Notes under the pieces: model-generated
Seen by the model: only the letters and a program-made list of their open reading frames with translations
Told to the model about the DNA's origin: nothing
Database searches by the model: none
Assembly: GCA_956465555.1 (NCBI GenBank)
Contig: OY101125.1
Coordinates: forward strand, 2,501 to 66,500
DNA: 64,000 bases
Direction: 5' to 3'
DNA from: Nitzschia sp. pyKryTriq1
Lineage: Eukaryota; Bacillariophyta; Bacillariophyceae; Bacillariales; Bacillariaceae
Made by a program: the position numbers and the translations under genes
Shown: positions 10,593 through 24,300 of the stretch, piece after piece
Layout of the letters: each line of letters begins with the position of its first letter
Numbering within the stretch: the stretch's first letter is position 1

Positions 10593-13500
10593 ATGGCGGC
10601 CGAAGAAGCTGAAAAAGAAGACTCGATTGCGACTACCAACGGTAATATTACTGGGGAGGAAGCACCATCGCCATCACAACAAGCACAAGCACAAGCACAA
10701 GCACAAGAAGTAGTACAGCACCTAGAAATAATGAGTACGCCACTGACACCGCAGCAAAGAGCTCCCGACGGAATAGCTGCCGTGGTCCGAACATCTAGTA
10801 GCGGCAGTGCACCGGGGAGAAAAACTAAGAAAACGAGTGGAGGAACGGTAGGAGCTCGCCGACGACGCTCGCTGGATTTTACCAGCACGGGATTCTTGGC
10901 CCCTCCCACACCGTCCGCGTTGGTGACAACAACGCCGCGAGATCATCATGCTGATGCTGCTCAATCTTCTTCTTCTTATGTATTAATGACACCTTCCACC
11001 GCCAAAGGAACGCGACGCAAATTGTCGACCAAATTAATGTCCAAAGTATCCGTCTTTGAACACACTACTACTACCATGGATCCAATGGCGGCGGCGGTGG
11101 GGGACCCGACTTCTTTCTTGAGTCCGACACCTACCGGTACTCCAACCGTTCTCAAAGGTGGAGAAGAATACGCTGTCGGAATGCCTGATGCCGTTCCGCT
11201 GACAGCACCCCGGACACCTTCTTCTCTACTATCCTCATCTTCGCATCATAAACCACGAAACCGAGACAAAGATTCGAAAGCGAATCAATTGATTCAACAA
11301 TTCAACGAAGGCAAGGCCGGAAAGAGTCCAAAGGCTGCTACTGTGAATGATAACGTCCCTTCATCGTCCAGTAAAATCAAGCCGGATGAAATTATGCATA
11401 TCACTCCTCGGCAAGTCAAACAAATGGTAACTCGCTTGAGTTCGGGTGCTGCCCATTCTCCGAAACGAGCCAGTAGTAGTAGTAGTAGTAGTGGCATTAC
11501 GGGAATAAAAATACCCTACACTCCATCGTCGAATGAAGAGGGCCATGATAGTACTGCATCTCCCCATCAAGTCAAGGAAATGGTGACCAGAATCAGTACG
11601 AGTTCGTCCCATTCCAACGTATTGAGTCCCAAGCCCAAATCCAACACGTCGAAAGAAGTCTTTCACTCACCGCGACAAGTCCAACAAATGGTGACTCGAT
11701 TGAGCGGTAGCAGTCATGGTAGTACGACTTCTTCGCCAGGTCCACTACGGTTATCCTCCTCTCATCATGATGGCAGTACTGGTAGTAGTACTGCTTCTCC
11801 AGGTCCATTACGGGTGTCGTCTCATCATGGTCGCTTTGCTGGAGTACTTCCCTCCTTGGATGTGGATGAGTTTGGCGAGGATTCATCATCACCATCTCGT
11901 CGTCGGCCGCGACGTCCGCCGGATTTGTTAAAACCCGAAGAAGTCAAGGCACTCATTCAAGCTCGTGCAAAATCCGAAGTCTTTCAAAAGCTCGTTACTA
12001 CCTATGAACACAAGTCCCACAAAAGACATGATTCCAACAATAATACTGTCAACATGGAAGATGAGAAAGATGAGGATGGAGTATTGTTATCGCCTGCAGC
12101 AGACGGAGGAAGCAGAGTCCAAAAGAGGAAATGGAAGGCCAACAAACAATCGGCCAAAGCGAGACTGCGGGACTTTGTCAAACAACAAATCCAGCAACAG
12201 ATTATTCCGACTAACCAAGTGGTACACGAAAAAATACCGCCGATTCAGAAGAATGGTACCAAGGAGCGTCTTCCACCACCGCCGCCAACCAGTGTCAGTC
12301 GTCTTCTTGCGGCGGCTTCGTCTGTGGCCTCCACTGATCCTACTGCTGTTCCTGAAGCACACAAGAGTGTACGAGCCCAGCCCATTGATATGACAACTTT
12401 TGCCCCTGCCAAATTTGCCAACAAAGACAAGGAGCAACAACTATTGATTGAAACGACAGTGGAAAATAATTTCGTCTTTTCGGAATTTCGTCGCAGCGGA
12501 GGCAAAGCAAGAATGGAATCGACATTGGAAACACTCATGGATGCCTTCGAACCCATTGAGGCCAAGGTCGGAGAAAATATTCTCTCCTCCCTTGATACTA
12601 CCACATCCAAAAGCGAAGAAGAGGAGCACTTTTATATTGTTCAAGAGGGCCAAGTCGATATTGAAGTGGATGGTGTTGTGGTCGGACAAGCAGTCAAGGG
12701 GGATTGCTTTGGCGAGCAAGCGCTGCTCCATCAAAATTTTGTGGCACGGAATACCACGCTCAAGGCTGCTAGTGGTGGGGAGGCGCAAGGTGGAGGTAGT
12801 GATGGTAGTGGCGTCACTCGCTTGTTACGACTTGATCACAAATCCTTTCGCGGCATTATGCAATCTCACGCCACTCAAGCTCTGGATACCAAACGAAAGA
12901 TTATTCAAGGAATCGATTTTTTGAAGCCTCTGCTGGAACAAGATGAAGACGATCAGCTCTTGAACCAACTGTCGTCTCTCTTGACTCGTCAAGAATTCTT
13001 GCAGGGAGAAGAATTTACCTATGACAAGGACGCAAGCTTCCATATTGTACAAGTTGGTAAACTGCAGGTAACCAACACATTTGGAGATCGGAACATGGAT
13101 TTGGGGCCAGGAGAATACTACGGCGAGCGAGCGTTGCTTGGGATGGTCGTCGGTGATGCCACTGGAGGTGGCCAGATTACCATGAAAGGCCTTTCGCCGG
13201 AGTCGGCAGGAGTCTTCTATACCATTGCTAGGGATGCCATGGAACGTGCATTAGGAGAGAACCGGTTGGCCCAGCTTCAGGATCTGAATGCATTTGTAAG
13301 TAGAATACAGGAAATTTGTGGAAGAGCACTGGTGGGGATCTCAACCGTTTTCTTACTTTGACGGGCGACAATTCAGAGTCAGGCAGCTTCGCTCCAAGGG
13401 ATTATGGGATTGAAGGAAAACGACAGCAGTAGCAAAAAGAAGAAGAAGAATGTCACGCGAAGAAAACGAAAAGGAGTCAACTACCGCTCCGCCGACAAGA

Positions 13501-15605
13501 CCAAAGGGCTGCTTGCTGATCGGATCCGAAGAAAGCGGTTCGACGAACAGGGCCAGGATATTATACAACATGAGTCAGAGGACGACCCTGCAGTCTATGT
13601 TGTCCGCGAGGGAGAGGTGTTGGTGAAGTACACTGACTCTTCTGGACAAGCTCTACAGAAGACTGTGGGCGTGGGAGAAGTCTTCGGAGATGAGCACATT
13701 TCCAACGATGCAAAAAAACAAACATTGGCGCGGCCGTCGGGATATTCTGCCGAAGTATCTGGTGGCGGCCCTGTATCTGTTGGTGTCTTGTCGATCAAGG
13801 AGATGCAATCCTTTGAAGACAGCAGTCAAAGTACGATCGTGGAGGGTGAAGAAGTATCGGAGGACGCAGAAAATGCCAGTCTACTTGAGCTCACGACGGA
13901 ATCTCTTCAGCTTCAACAAAAGATTCGAGAGGCCATCAAAGCCAACATTGGGCTTGCCGATTTAGAAAAGATAAGCGTACTAGGCGAAGGCCAATACGGA
14001 GAAGTGTGGTTGGTGGAAACTGACGCTTTCCAGACCGGCGTCGATTCTTTGAAACAACGTTTTGCTCTCAAATCGCAATTCAAGGAAGACGATACTCGCG
14101 GCGAAGAAGCTTTAGAAGCAATCAGGCAAGAAATCGACATTCTCGAGTCCCTCACAGAGATAACACCTCATCCGGGAATCGTCAATCTCATCAATACATA
14201 CGAGGAAGCCGAATGCATTTACATGCTGATGGGACTGATCCCTGGTGGCGAATTGTGGAGCCGCATCCATCAAGAAGGCGCTGACGGCGAATGGACGTCA
14301 GGAATGACAGCGGAATCTACACAGTTCTATACCTACGTGATTGCCGATACGCTTGGCTTTATCCATTCGCAAAATATTTTGTTTCGAGACTTAAAGCCAG
14401 AAAACATTATGCTGGACGACGATGGATATCCTGTCTTGGTCGATTTCGGTTTTGCCAAGCGCGTCATAGAGGGAGACAAGACATTCACCTTTTGTGGAAC
14501 GCCTAACTACGTAGCGCCCGAAATTATTTTGCATTCGGGGCACGACAAAGGTGTTGACTACTGGGCCTTGGGAGTGACTATGTACGAGATGTTTTCGGGA
14601 CAGAATCCCTTCTACTTTGATGGGATGGATCAGGTGACGTTGTATGACACGATCTGTCGAGAACAATTCTACGAGTATTCGAAAACGCCTCCTGCTGAAT
14701 TGTTGGATTTGACTCATCAACTATTACAAAAGGAACCAAGTCAGAGATTGGGATCGTTGGCTGGTGAAGTCAAGGATATTTTAAACCACCCATGGTTTGC
14801 GAAACTCGACATTGCCAAAATTCGTACCAAGAAATTTGTTACGCCGTGGAAATCTCACAACGACAGCGACGTTGCCGTGGATGAAGATGCCATGGAAGAA
14901 ATCATGGCAAGTTTTGAGACTCCACCAGAACCAGCGGCTGTGCTTGATTTTGCTATCGTTACTCCACAAGCGTCCACGGAATCAGTTTCGGATGATCAGG
15001 AGGGTTCTGAAGGATACGTTTCAGAGGTAGAGGAAGACGTCGAAGAAGATTTGCATGAGTTCCTTTCGGGGGAAGCCGGGGGTACCGACCAGTGGGGCGA
15101 AGGCTCTTGCAGCTTGGCTGGGCTAGACGACTCGGACGATGAGCTGATGGTCGAATCTTCTTCTGTGACGGCTGAGGTAGAAAAGAAAACAGAGCCAGTC
15201 ATCTCTACCAAAGAAAAAGCCGCGCCCCCCAGTTCCAAGAATAGTCCCGGAAAAACTATAGCTGTGACAACCGTTTCGACGCCTTCCCCAGGAAAACAAG
15301 GCTCCGAAGTTAAGCTCGAAATGAAAAGACCGACAGCGGCGAGTTTGAAAACGGGTACACCGTCAGAGCGACTACTGTTCTTCCAGTCCATGTCTGCTGC
15401 AGAGCCTCCAGAAAGTAATGAAAGTACCGAATCTCCACGTCGAGGCAGTCGCATGTCTGAAGAAGCGATCCGTCTCGCCATGCAAAATCGAAAAGCCAAG
15501 GACAACACCAAAAAGGGGCGTCGGTCGGCAGTCAAAGATCACTTGAAAGGCTTAGGTCTCGGGGATTCAAGTGAGATTACATTCAATTTGGAAGCAGAGT
15601 TGTAG
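10593..15605 (+). CDS. PKG-like kinase 2 (three CNB folds + AGC kinase)
   Basis: Two exons, 10593-13295 and 13377-15605, split by an 81-bp GT-AG intron after LQDLNAF; the product is 1643 residues. The start ATG sits in ACCATGG and begins MAAEEAEKED; the frame upstream opens only with TTG. The N-terminal 600 residues are disordered but contain ARRRRSLDF (a PKA/PKG-like phosphosite), LSTKLMSKVSVFE, and three copies of a QVKQMVTRLS motif. CNB-A and CNB-B lie in exon 1, CNB-C at the start of exon 2. The kinase spans roughly 1095-1375, with GEGQYGEV, FALK, FRDLKPEN, DFGFAK and TFTFCGTP. CNB-A has an arginine displaced by two residues (FGEQALLHQNFVAR). CNB-B has the glutamate but no arginine, and CNB-C has neither in place. 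The tail ends with GRRSAVKDHLKGLGLGD. It is convergent with kinase 3, 130 bp away. Confidence 0.93.
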
Positions 15606-15735
15606 ATTCCGGAATCATTATCACGGGATAGGGAAAGCGGGGCGACCGACATTGCGGTCTTCCCGTACTCTAGGTAGTAGTAGTACATTTCTAATTGAGA
15701 TCTGGGGTGCTTTATTTATGATACAATTATGTTTC

Positions 15736-18700
15736 TTAGTCTGCTTCTTCAAGGTCAAAATCGATGTTATCAAGTGAATCTTCCAGTCCCAATCCCATCA
15801 AAGCACCTTTAACAGTTGACCGTCGTTCCAACTTGGATCGTTCACGGTCTCTTCGACTCTGCCTTTTGCGAGGTGAGATTGCAGGAGATAGAACGCTTCC
15901 ACCTTGCGATGCCGCTTTCCCGGCTGCCGGTTCATCATGTTTGGCTGTATCTGCCGTACTTCGAGACGACGACTGACGGTACACCGGTGTCGAAGGCATT
16001 GTCGCCTCTTTTCGAAGTTTCGGCGATTCTTCTGCACTTTCATCCTCTGAAGAAGAAGCAGATGACGACGATGAGTCATCCGCAAGCTGATGTTCGCTTT
16101 CCGAATCATCACTCTCGGATGTTGCACGCCCAAGCAAGTCGAGCTCGTCACATGATTCTTCTTCCTCTATTTCGCCTTCCTCGATTGGGAATGACGAGGC
16201 AGTTGACAGTGTGGGATTAATCATGGACGACGGTAGATTGGCCGCTCCTTCTTCGTCCCGAGGCAAAGAGGCCAAGATTTCGTCAATGGCTTCTTCGTCG
16301 ACGGACACTTTCTGATCACTGTTTGGCTTCCATGGCGCAGGAAACCTTTTCGAGCGAATATCTGCCACGTCCAAGTCTGCAAACCAAGGATGGTTCAAAA
16401 TGTCCTTTACTCCACCCACCAACGCCCCTAATCGTTGGTTTGGTTCTTTCGTAAGTATTTGATAAGTCAGGTCCAACAATGATGCAGACGTTGGATTGGA
16501 ATACGCGTAGAACTGTTCTCGTACAATCGTGTCATACAATGTTACTTGGTCCATTCCATCGTAATAAAACGGATTCTCTCCCGATACCATCTCGTACATG
16601 GTAACACCAAGAGCCCAATAGTCCACGGCCTTGTCGTGTCCCGAATGCAAAATGATTTCGGGCGCCACGTAGTTTGGTGTACCGCAAAATGTGAATGTTT
16701 TGTCTCCGTCGGCGACTCGCTTGGCGAAACCAAAATCAACCAAAATAGGATAGCCGTCATCATCGAGCATGATATTCTCGGGCTTGAGGTCTCGAAACAA
16801 GATATTTTGCGAATGCATAAAGCCCAACGTATCCGCCACTGCTAAAGTGTAGAATTTCGCCGATTCTTCAGGCATTCCTGACTTCCATTCTCCCTCCGAT
16901 ATTTCCTGATGGATACGACTCCACAACTCGCCACCGGGTATCAATCCCATGAGCATGTAGATACAGTCTTCGTCTTCGTAGGTATTGATAAGATTCACAA
17001 TTCCTGGATGTGGCGTTGCGTGCGTAAGTGTCTCCAGTAGATGGATTTCTCGTCGGATTGCAACGAGCGCGGCTGCTCCACGTGTATCATCCGTTTTGTA
17101 TTGCGACTTCAGTGCAAAGCGTTGCTTCAATGAATCCACACCAGTCTGAAAGGCATCGGTCTCGACCAACCAAACTTCTCCGTACTGCCCTTCGCCTAAG
17201 ACACTGATCTTGTCCAAATCTTCAAGACCAACATTGACTTTGACGGCTCGTCGAATCTTGTTCTGCAATTGAAGGGAGTCGGACGAGACGATGGCGCCCT
17301 CCAGTACTCCATTGACATCCATTGTCTCGGACGATACCCCACAAGCCAAGTCCGCATCGATTTGTTGGGCTATTTCTTTCATAGGCAGGATGCCTACTGA
17401 TACTGGATCGCTTCCAGACACTTCCGCTGAATAATCCAGTGGCCGTCGGTGTTGACTCGATGATGCGAGAAACCCCTTTTCTTTTGGCACATCTGCCAAG
17501 TGTTCATCTCCAAAAACACCTCCTACCCCAACCCTTCGTTGGTGTGCGGATCCTTCGGTATCGGTGTATTTAACTAGCACTTCTCCTTCCCGCACCACGT
17601 ACACATTGAGATCATCGGCCTTTTCGTCTTGTAAAATATTTTGGCCTTGCTCTTTGAATTGCTTATGCTGAATGTAGTTGGCCAGCGAACCCCGTGTTTT
17701 ACTGGATGAATGACTCCAGTGATTGTTCGTTTTTCTCTCCGCATTGTCATCATCATCATCATCATTCAAATCCAACCATCCTTGCAAAGGAATCGATTGA
17801 CTCTGTCGTAACAACAACAAACAAAATGAGATTGATGGTCATATACTCAACATCATTGATAGCTTCCTCTCCACAGCGCCGACCATAATGCATCACTTAC
17901 CAATGCGTTCCAATCTTGAAGTAGAGCCACCCGATTTTCTCCCAAAGCCCGTTCCATAGCCGAACGTCCCATGGAGTAAAACACTCCCAAATCAGGCGAG
18001 ATGCCCGTCAAGGTAATTTCGCTAGTTGTTGAAGGATAGTCGTCGACGTCGTCGTCGTAGTCCTCCATCATGGATCCCAACAGGGCCTGCTTGCCATAGT
18101 AGTCTCCTGGAGCTAAATCAACAAGACTGGTTCTACCATTGGAGGTATCCGTCACTTGCAAAGTCCCTACTTGCACAATGTGGAAACTCTCGTTCTTGCA
18201 TACAGTGAATGTTTCGCCTTCCAAAAACTCTTGACGGGTCAATAGCTCGGCCAATTGATGGGTCAATTCAACATCTTGTTCGAGTAGAGGTTTCAAAAAG
18301 TCAATCCCTTGAATAATTTGCCGTTTTGCCTCCATGGCCTGTGTCGCATGCGATTGCATAATTCCCCGGAATGACTTGTGATCCAATCGCAAGACGCGAG
18401 TAATATTACCCCCTCCCTCCTCGTCATCGTCATCGTCATCATCATCATCATAATCATTGTCCAAATAGTAGTTCTTCCTACCCTCATCATCACCACCATC
18501 ACCATCATTAGCATAAGCATTACCAACGGCAAATAATTGTGTAGTCGCGGCCGTCGCCCCCGGATGCAACAACGCGTGTTCCCCAAAACAGTCTCCCTTT
18601 TTCGCTCGTCCGACAATCACTCCATCGACTTGAATCTCGACTTGACCCTGCGTGACGATGTAAAAGTGCTCATTGGTGTCCTCGTCGTCGTCGTCGTCAC

Positions 18701-20495
18701 CATCATCGTTCTTGCCGTGTTTCTTGGTTTCCGTAGTGGCACTAGTAGTACTAGTACTCGTACTAGTAGTAATCTTTTGTCCGGCTTTGGCAGTGATTGG
18801 TTCAAAGGCTTCGACCAAGGTTGCCATGGATTCCAAAATACGAGCCTTGCCTCCATGTCGACGAAATTCCGAAAAGACAAAATTATCTTCGACAGTCGCT
18901 TGAATCAATGCTTCCTGCTCGAGTGTCTTGTTCCCAAATTGAGCTGGGACAAAAGTCTCCATATCGGGCGGTGTAGTACGGAATGTCTTGTGTACGGCGG
19001 GGGTGGTCGGGTGGGAAGATGATGGCTGCGTAGTAGTATTAGTATTATTCGTCAATGTTGTAGTGTTGTTGTTGGTGGTGTTGTTGGTAGTGGTGGTGAT
19101 GGTGGTAGCGACCGCATGCAAACGACTGGCAGTGGTCGGAGGGGGTGGAGCCAGACGTTCTCGAGAAGTTGTCGTCGATGGATCAGGATCATCTTTCTTT
19201 TTTGGAACAGCGGGCGGCGGTGGCGGCGATGGTGCTTCTTTTTGGTTCTTATCACCGGCTTGCATTATTTCTTTTTCGTGTTGTCGTTGCGCAAAGTAGG
19301 TCCGTTGTTTCCATTTCTTTTTATTCCATTGTTCCTTGAGTGATAGCATATTCTCCGCATTATTATTATTATTATTATTGTCGGTTTCATCATCATCATC
19401 ATCATCATCACTACTTGTCACCAAGCTTAGTTTTCGATTGACCACCAGATTACTGTACGAATACTTTTCCCAAGTATTTACCAATTGAAACAATTTTGAT
19501 TGGGCATTTGCTTTAATCAAAGCCTTGACTTCTCTCGGCTCCAATAGAATAGGACTGTTATGGTTGTTATCGTTGTTGTTGTGGGATTCATCTTCGGAAT
19601 CGTCATCGTCGTCCAAGAGTAAAAATGGTGCTTGCCGTTTCTTCTTCTTGTTCTTCTTGGACTCGCTTCGTCTCAATGGAGATGATTGCTGCTGCTGCTG
19701 CTGTTGTTGCGAGGAAACTTGTTCATAGGCTTTTAAATAGGGATTATTCTTCGCTCCTTCACCACCCATATTCATTTTGACAAGTTCCCTGACTTGTTGA
19801 GGCGACAATAACTTTGCGGAAAGTTTTGGTTGGCCGGTGATGATATTATTAGCATCATCATTTATATTATTGCTCATACCCGGCGATTGCTGGCCTACTG
19901 CAAAAGGCAAGGGACTTTTGGCCTTTTCATTGAATTGTTGAATAAGCAGAGAGGCACGCGAGTCTCTTCGGGGCGATTTCTTGGATGATGTCGGTGTTGT
20001 TGCTGTTGTTTCAAGATTAGGATTGCTATTACTTCCAGGGCTTGGCATTTCCACAAGTCGAGTGTGTTCGGAACTGGACCCGCCGCCGCCTTCAAAGACG
20101 GAGAGTTTCGACAAGAGTTTGCTCGACAATTGTTTTCGTCTCGTACCACTGGTTGTGGCCGGGGTGGTGGGAAGTCCACTGGAACCACCGCTACTACCAC
20201 CACCACCAGCACCACCACCCGTAGGAGTCATGGGCGCCATGAATGCCATACTCAACTCGAGTGTACCATTTGTATTAAATCGTTTGGAACGTCGCTTGCC
20301 CCCGGCCGAAACTGGACGAAATACCGCCGAGGAGCCTTTGGTGGGCGTCGAAGGAGCCGAATCCAAGTTACTGTCCGGCTGCTCTGCCTGCAGTCTGGGA
20401 ATGGAGGAGGACCGACTATAGTCAGTCTTGTTCTTAGCAGCAGCAGCAGCAGATTGATGCTCGGGAAAGCGTTCCGATGCGTCTTCGGTGGTCAT
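15736..20495 (-). CDS. PKG-like kinase 3 (three CNB folds + AGC kinase)
   Basis: Two exons, 20495-17901 and 17802-15736, joined across a 98-bp GT-AG intron at the same position as in kinases 2 and 4 (after LQDWNAL, before SQSIPLQG); 1553 residues. The N-terminus has KRRSKRF, LSSKLLSKLSVFE, two P-x-x-V motifs (SPQQVRELV, EPREVKALI), and Q-, N-, D- and T-rich runs. CNB-A (FGEHALLHPGATAATT) has no arginine. CNB-B (YGKQALLGSMM) has lost both the glutamate and the arginine. CNB-C is degenerate. The kinase, roughly 1055-1335, has all catalytic motifs (GEGQYGEV, FALK, FRDLKPEN, DFGFAK, FCGTP), so it is probably active. The C-terminus has ERRSTVKGALMGLGLED. Of the four, this copy shows the most cassette loss. 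Confidence 0.92.
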
Positions 20496-21315
20496 GGTGA
20501 AGACGAGATAGGAATATTATGTGCAATTTATATGCTTCTAGTAGATTGATACTTGCTATGCGCAAGCGACGAAGTACTGTATTGGCTCCAATCGTCGAAA
20601 GGGCGGCGTCAAGCAAGGGTCCCTTCACTGACAATTATGGAGTGGATGGCGACAATCAATTGCTTGATGGAGCGAATGATGGAGTATTAGTGTGGAGCCG
20701 CTGTGGATGGCTCTCTATTCTCATCTCTCTATCGAAATGATTTTTTTTTTTTGTCGGTCGGTCATGTCGCTTCGCGTTGACGTGTCGTATTGAGTCGTCG
20801 CTTGCGTGTGTGCGTCTTCTCTCATGCTTGTGTGCGTCTGCTGCACAAGATTCTTCTTTCTTCGCACCGAATTGTTTTTCGTGTATCTGGATATCTGGAA
20901 AGATGTGGCTTAAATCTAAGGAGTAATGTCCAGTGTATGGCATGGATATATGTAGCATTTTTATCAATGGTCTCGCTCCAGGGACATTTTTACCTTGCTT
21001 CTCCCTAAGTACAATTCTCTGAGTCTACTACTACTTAAGGACGCCCCGAAATCTTCCCAGTTGTCGCATAACAACCGGGCGACTGATCGTTATTCCGATG
21101 ACCTGTTGATCGGATAATTATTTTTGTTGGTTTATTTTGCGCATGTGTTTTGCTTCCTCATCATCAAAGCGCATTTTTCTTTCGGAAGAAACCAGCATAA
21201 ATTATCCATCGCGAAAGCAAGAAGCATCATCGTTTATCATCATCTGTGTTCTTGTTGCTTCTCTCTATTCGTACGCTCAGCAGCAGCAGCAGCAGCAGCA
21301 GCACCACCACCAACC
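20496..21315. promoter_or_regulatory. Divergent spacer between kinases 3 and 4
   Basis: No gene is supported in these 820 bases. A T run lies at 20742-20754. Directly before the kinase 4 ATG is a CAG run (about 21278-21302) followed by CACCACCACCAACC, which probably lies in the 5' UTR. The open frame that runs into the kinase from 21124 begins with TTG and is not counted as coding. Confidence 0.4.
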
Positions 21316-24300
21316 ATGACGGCCCAACAAGAAACAAAGCAAGACGACGAGGAGCAAGAAATCGTCGAAGACGATGGTGGTTGTACGGCAGCAGCATCTC
21401 GTCGTCTTCGTCAAGAAGAGTTAGTGTTGCTTCAACGAGCATCCTCTGCACCGAGACTGCTTCAAGTGAGCTCGGCACCTTCGACGCCGAAAAAGAAGAA
21501 TGCTGTACTGAACAGGACGAATAGTGGTGGAAGTACTAAAAGTGCAGGTACTCCCAGCACCACCACCAGCACCACCACCAAGAAGAAACGACGAGCCGGT
21601 CGCCGACGAGCCTCTTTGGATTTTACAATCATGGAATTTCTACCCCCCAACCCGTCGACTGTCGTCACGACGAGTCTCACACCTGGAACGCCACGAAAGA
21701 GGTTTTCGGCAAAGCTAATGGACACACTGTCCGTCTTTGAAGTTGTGCCTTCGCCGCCCATCATGGTTAGCAGCACAACCATCACTCCGGTTCGAGGACA
21801 AACACCAAACTCATCCACAGCTGGTGGTGGTGGTTCTACCGAAAGCCGCATGACTGATAATGAAGATGGTCCCATCCTTCGACACTCTGTCGACATGCCC
21901 TCAGTTCCAGTCCTGACTCCGTCCTTGTCTTTGTCGTCCTCCAGCGATGATGGGAGGAGAGGACAGGACTCGACCGCAGCCATTCAACTGATTCAGAGAT
22001 TCAATCAACAACTTCAACAAGGAAGCAAGGTGGCAGCTGGTGGTAGCGATCACAATGCTACTACTACTACTACTACTATGACGACGACGAACAGCAAGAA
22101 CAGTCCGCTCTCGATGAGTAGTACGACCCATGGAAGACTTCAGTCGCCTCGTGGAAAGCAAGTCCAGCGCATGGTCCGTCGACTCAGTCTCCTCGGTTCC
22201 TCCAGTAGTCATGTCGGGTCCTCGTCGAAACACGGAAGAAGGGCCTCTATGCCAACGTCAACAAGAACATCAACGAGTTGTGATGGGGACGACGACGACG
22301 GCAAAGAGGACTATGACGACCTGAGCGACTTCGGTGGAGAAGGAGACGGTTCGGACCATGATTATCGTCATCATGATCAGCGTCCCGAAGAACGTCAAGA
22401 ACTGTTGGGCCCCAGAGAAGTAAAGGCCCTCATAAGGGCTCGCACTCAATCGGACGTGTTTCAGCAACTGGTTATTAGCTACGAGGACAAGCTACACCAG
22501 AACCGATCCTCTCGTAACTTCAAGTACGATCATTCCGCAGAAGATGCAAAAGACCAATTGTTATCGTCTCAACAAGTACAAGTGAAAAAGAAATGGAAGG
22601 CCAAACAGTGGGCCAAATCGAGACATCGGAACTTTTGCAAGCAACAAGTCTTGTCGCCTCCTCCCGATACGGCGAGTGGTATTCATGCCGCAGCCGCCGC
22701 GGGCGCAACGGCCATTCCAATCGCTCACATGAGTATTCGGGCCGAGCCTCTGGATATGGACACGTTTGTGCCAGCTAAATTTGAATACAAGACCGAAGAG
22801 CAACGGAATCTGATCGAAGCGACTGTGGAAAAGAACTTTGTCTTTTCGGAATTTCGTCGTAGTGGAGGCAAGGCCCGGATGGAAACTACCATGGCTACTC
22901 TCTTTGACGCTTTTCAACCTATTGAAGCTAAAGCAGGAGAGACGTTGGTGTCTTGTCACGACATGACAAAGATTGACGATACAGAAGAACAAGTAGAGGA
23001 GCACTTTTACATTGTCCAAGAGGGATTTGTGGATATCGAGGTTAACGGTGTCGTCGTCGGAACCGCTGCCAAGGGCGACTGTTTGGGAGAGCAAGCGCTC
23101 TTGCATCAACAGTTTGTGGCCCGCAATATGACACTCAAGGCCGGCTCTGGTAGTGATGGCGACTCCGTTAGTAGCAACAACCACTTCACGACCCGCTTGT
23201 TGCGCTTGGACCACAACTCCTTTCGTGGAATCATGCAATCCCATGCGACTCATGCTATGGAGGCTAAACGAAACATTATTCAAGGGATTGATTTTTTGAA
23301 GCCCATTTTGGAACACGATATCGATCACCAGCTCTTGAACAAACTGGCTTCACTCCTGACTCGTCAGGAGTTTGCGGAAAACGAGCAATTCATGATCGAT
23401 GAGGGTGAGAGCTTTCATGTCGTACAGCTCGGTTCTCTTCATTTGACGGATGGAAACTGGAATCTAGAGATTGGACCTGGCGACCACTACGGCGAACTCG
23501 CGTTGTTTGGAACTCCGTCGATCCATCTAGACAAAATTACCATGACTGGAACTTCGGACGGCGTCTTTTATTGCATGACACGAGCAGCGATGGAACGCGC
23601 CTTGGGAGAGAATCGATTGGCCCAACTTCAAGACTACAATGCCTTTGTAAGTACGAATTCCGCTTGTGTTTTTTATTCTTGGATTTGCCTGCTCTCCTCG
23701 TAGTCTAACATTGATTTTCTCTCCACCAGACCAAATCCTTGCCGCTGCAAGCGCTGCTGGGAATGAATGATGATGATAGGGGCAGTGAAGGCAAAACGAA
23801 GAATCGAAACCGTCGAACGAGAAAGAACGTCGACTACCCTCTTTCCACCTCGAGATACAAGAACACAAGAGGATTACTGGCCGATCGGATTAGGCAAAAA
23901 CGGTTTGAAGGGGAGGGTCAAGATATTGTGAAAGACGACGATGCCGAGTGTGATGATGCCGTGTATGTTGTCCGGGAGGGACAAGTCTTGGTAAAGTACA
24001 CCGATACCAAAGGCAATTCTCAAGAAAAGACAGTACGTGTAGGAGAGGTCTTTGGACACGAGCACTTGGCCGATGTCGATAAAGAATCAGCATATAAAGT
24101 AACTCGACCGTCGAGTTATTCGGCCCATGTGGCTGGCGGTGGACCCGTGTCTGTTGGTGTCTTGTCCATCAAGGATATGCTCGTTGCTCGCGATAATATG
24201 TCCACAACACACAATGTCGAGTTGCATGAACAAGAAGGGTCCTCCAAAAATCCAGACAATGAACACCACGATTCTCTTCAGCTCCAACAAAAGATTTGCC

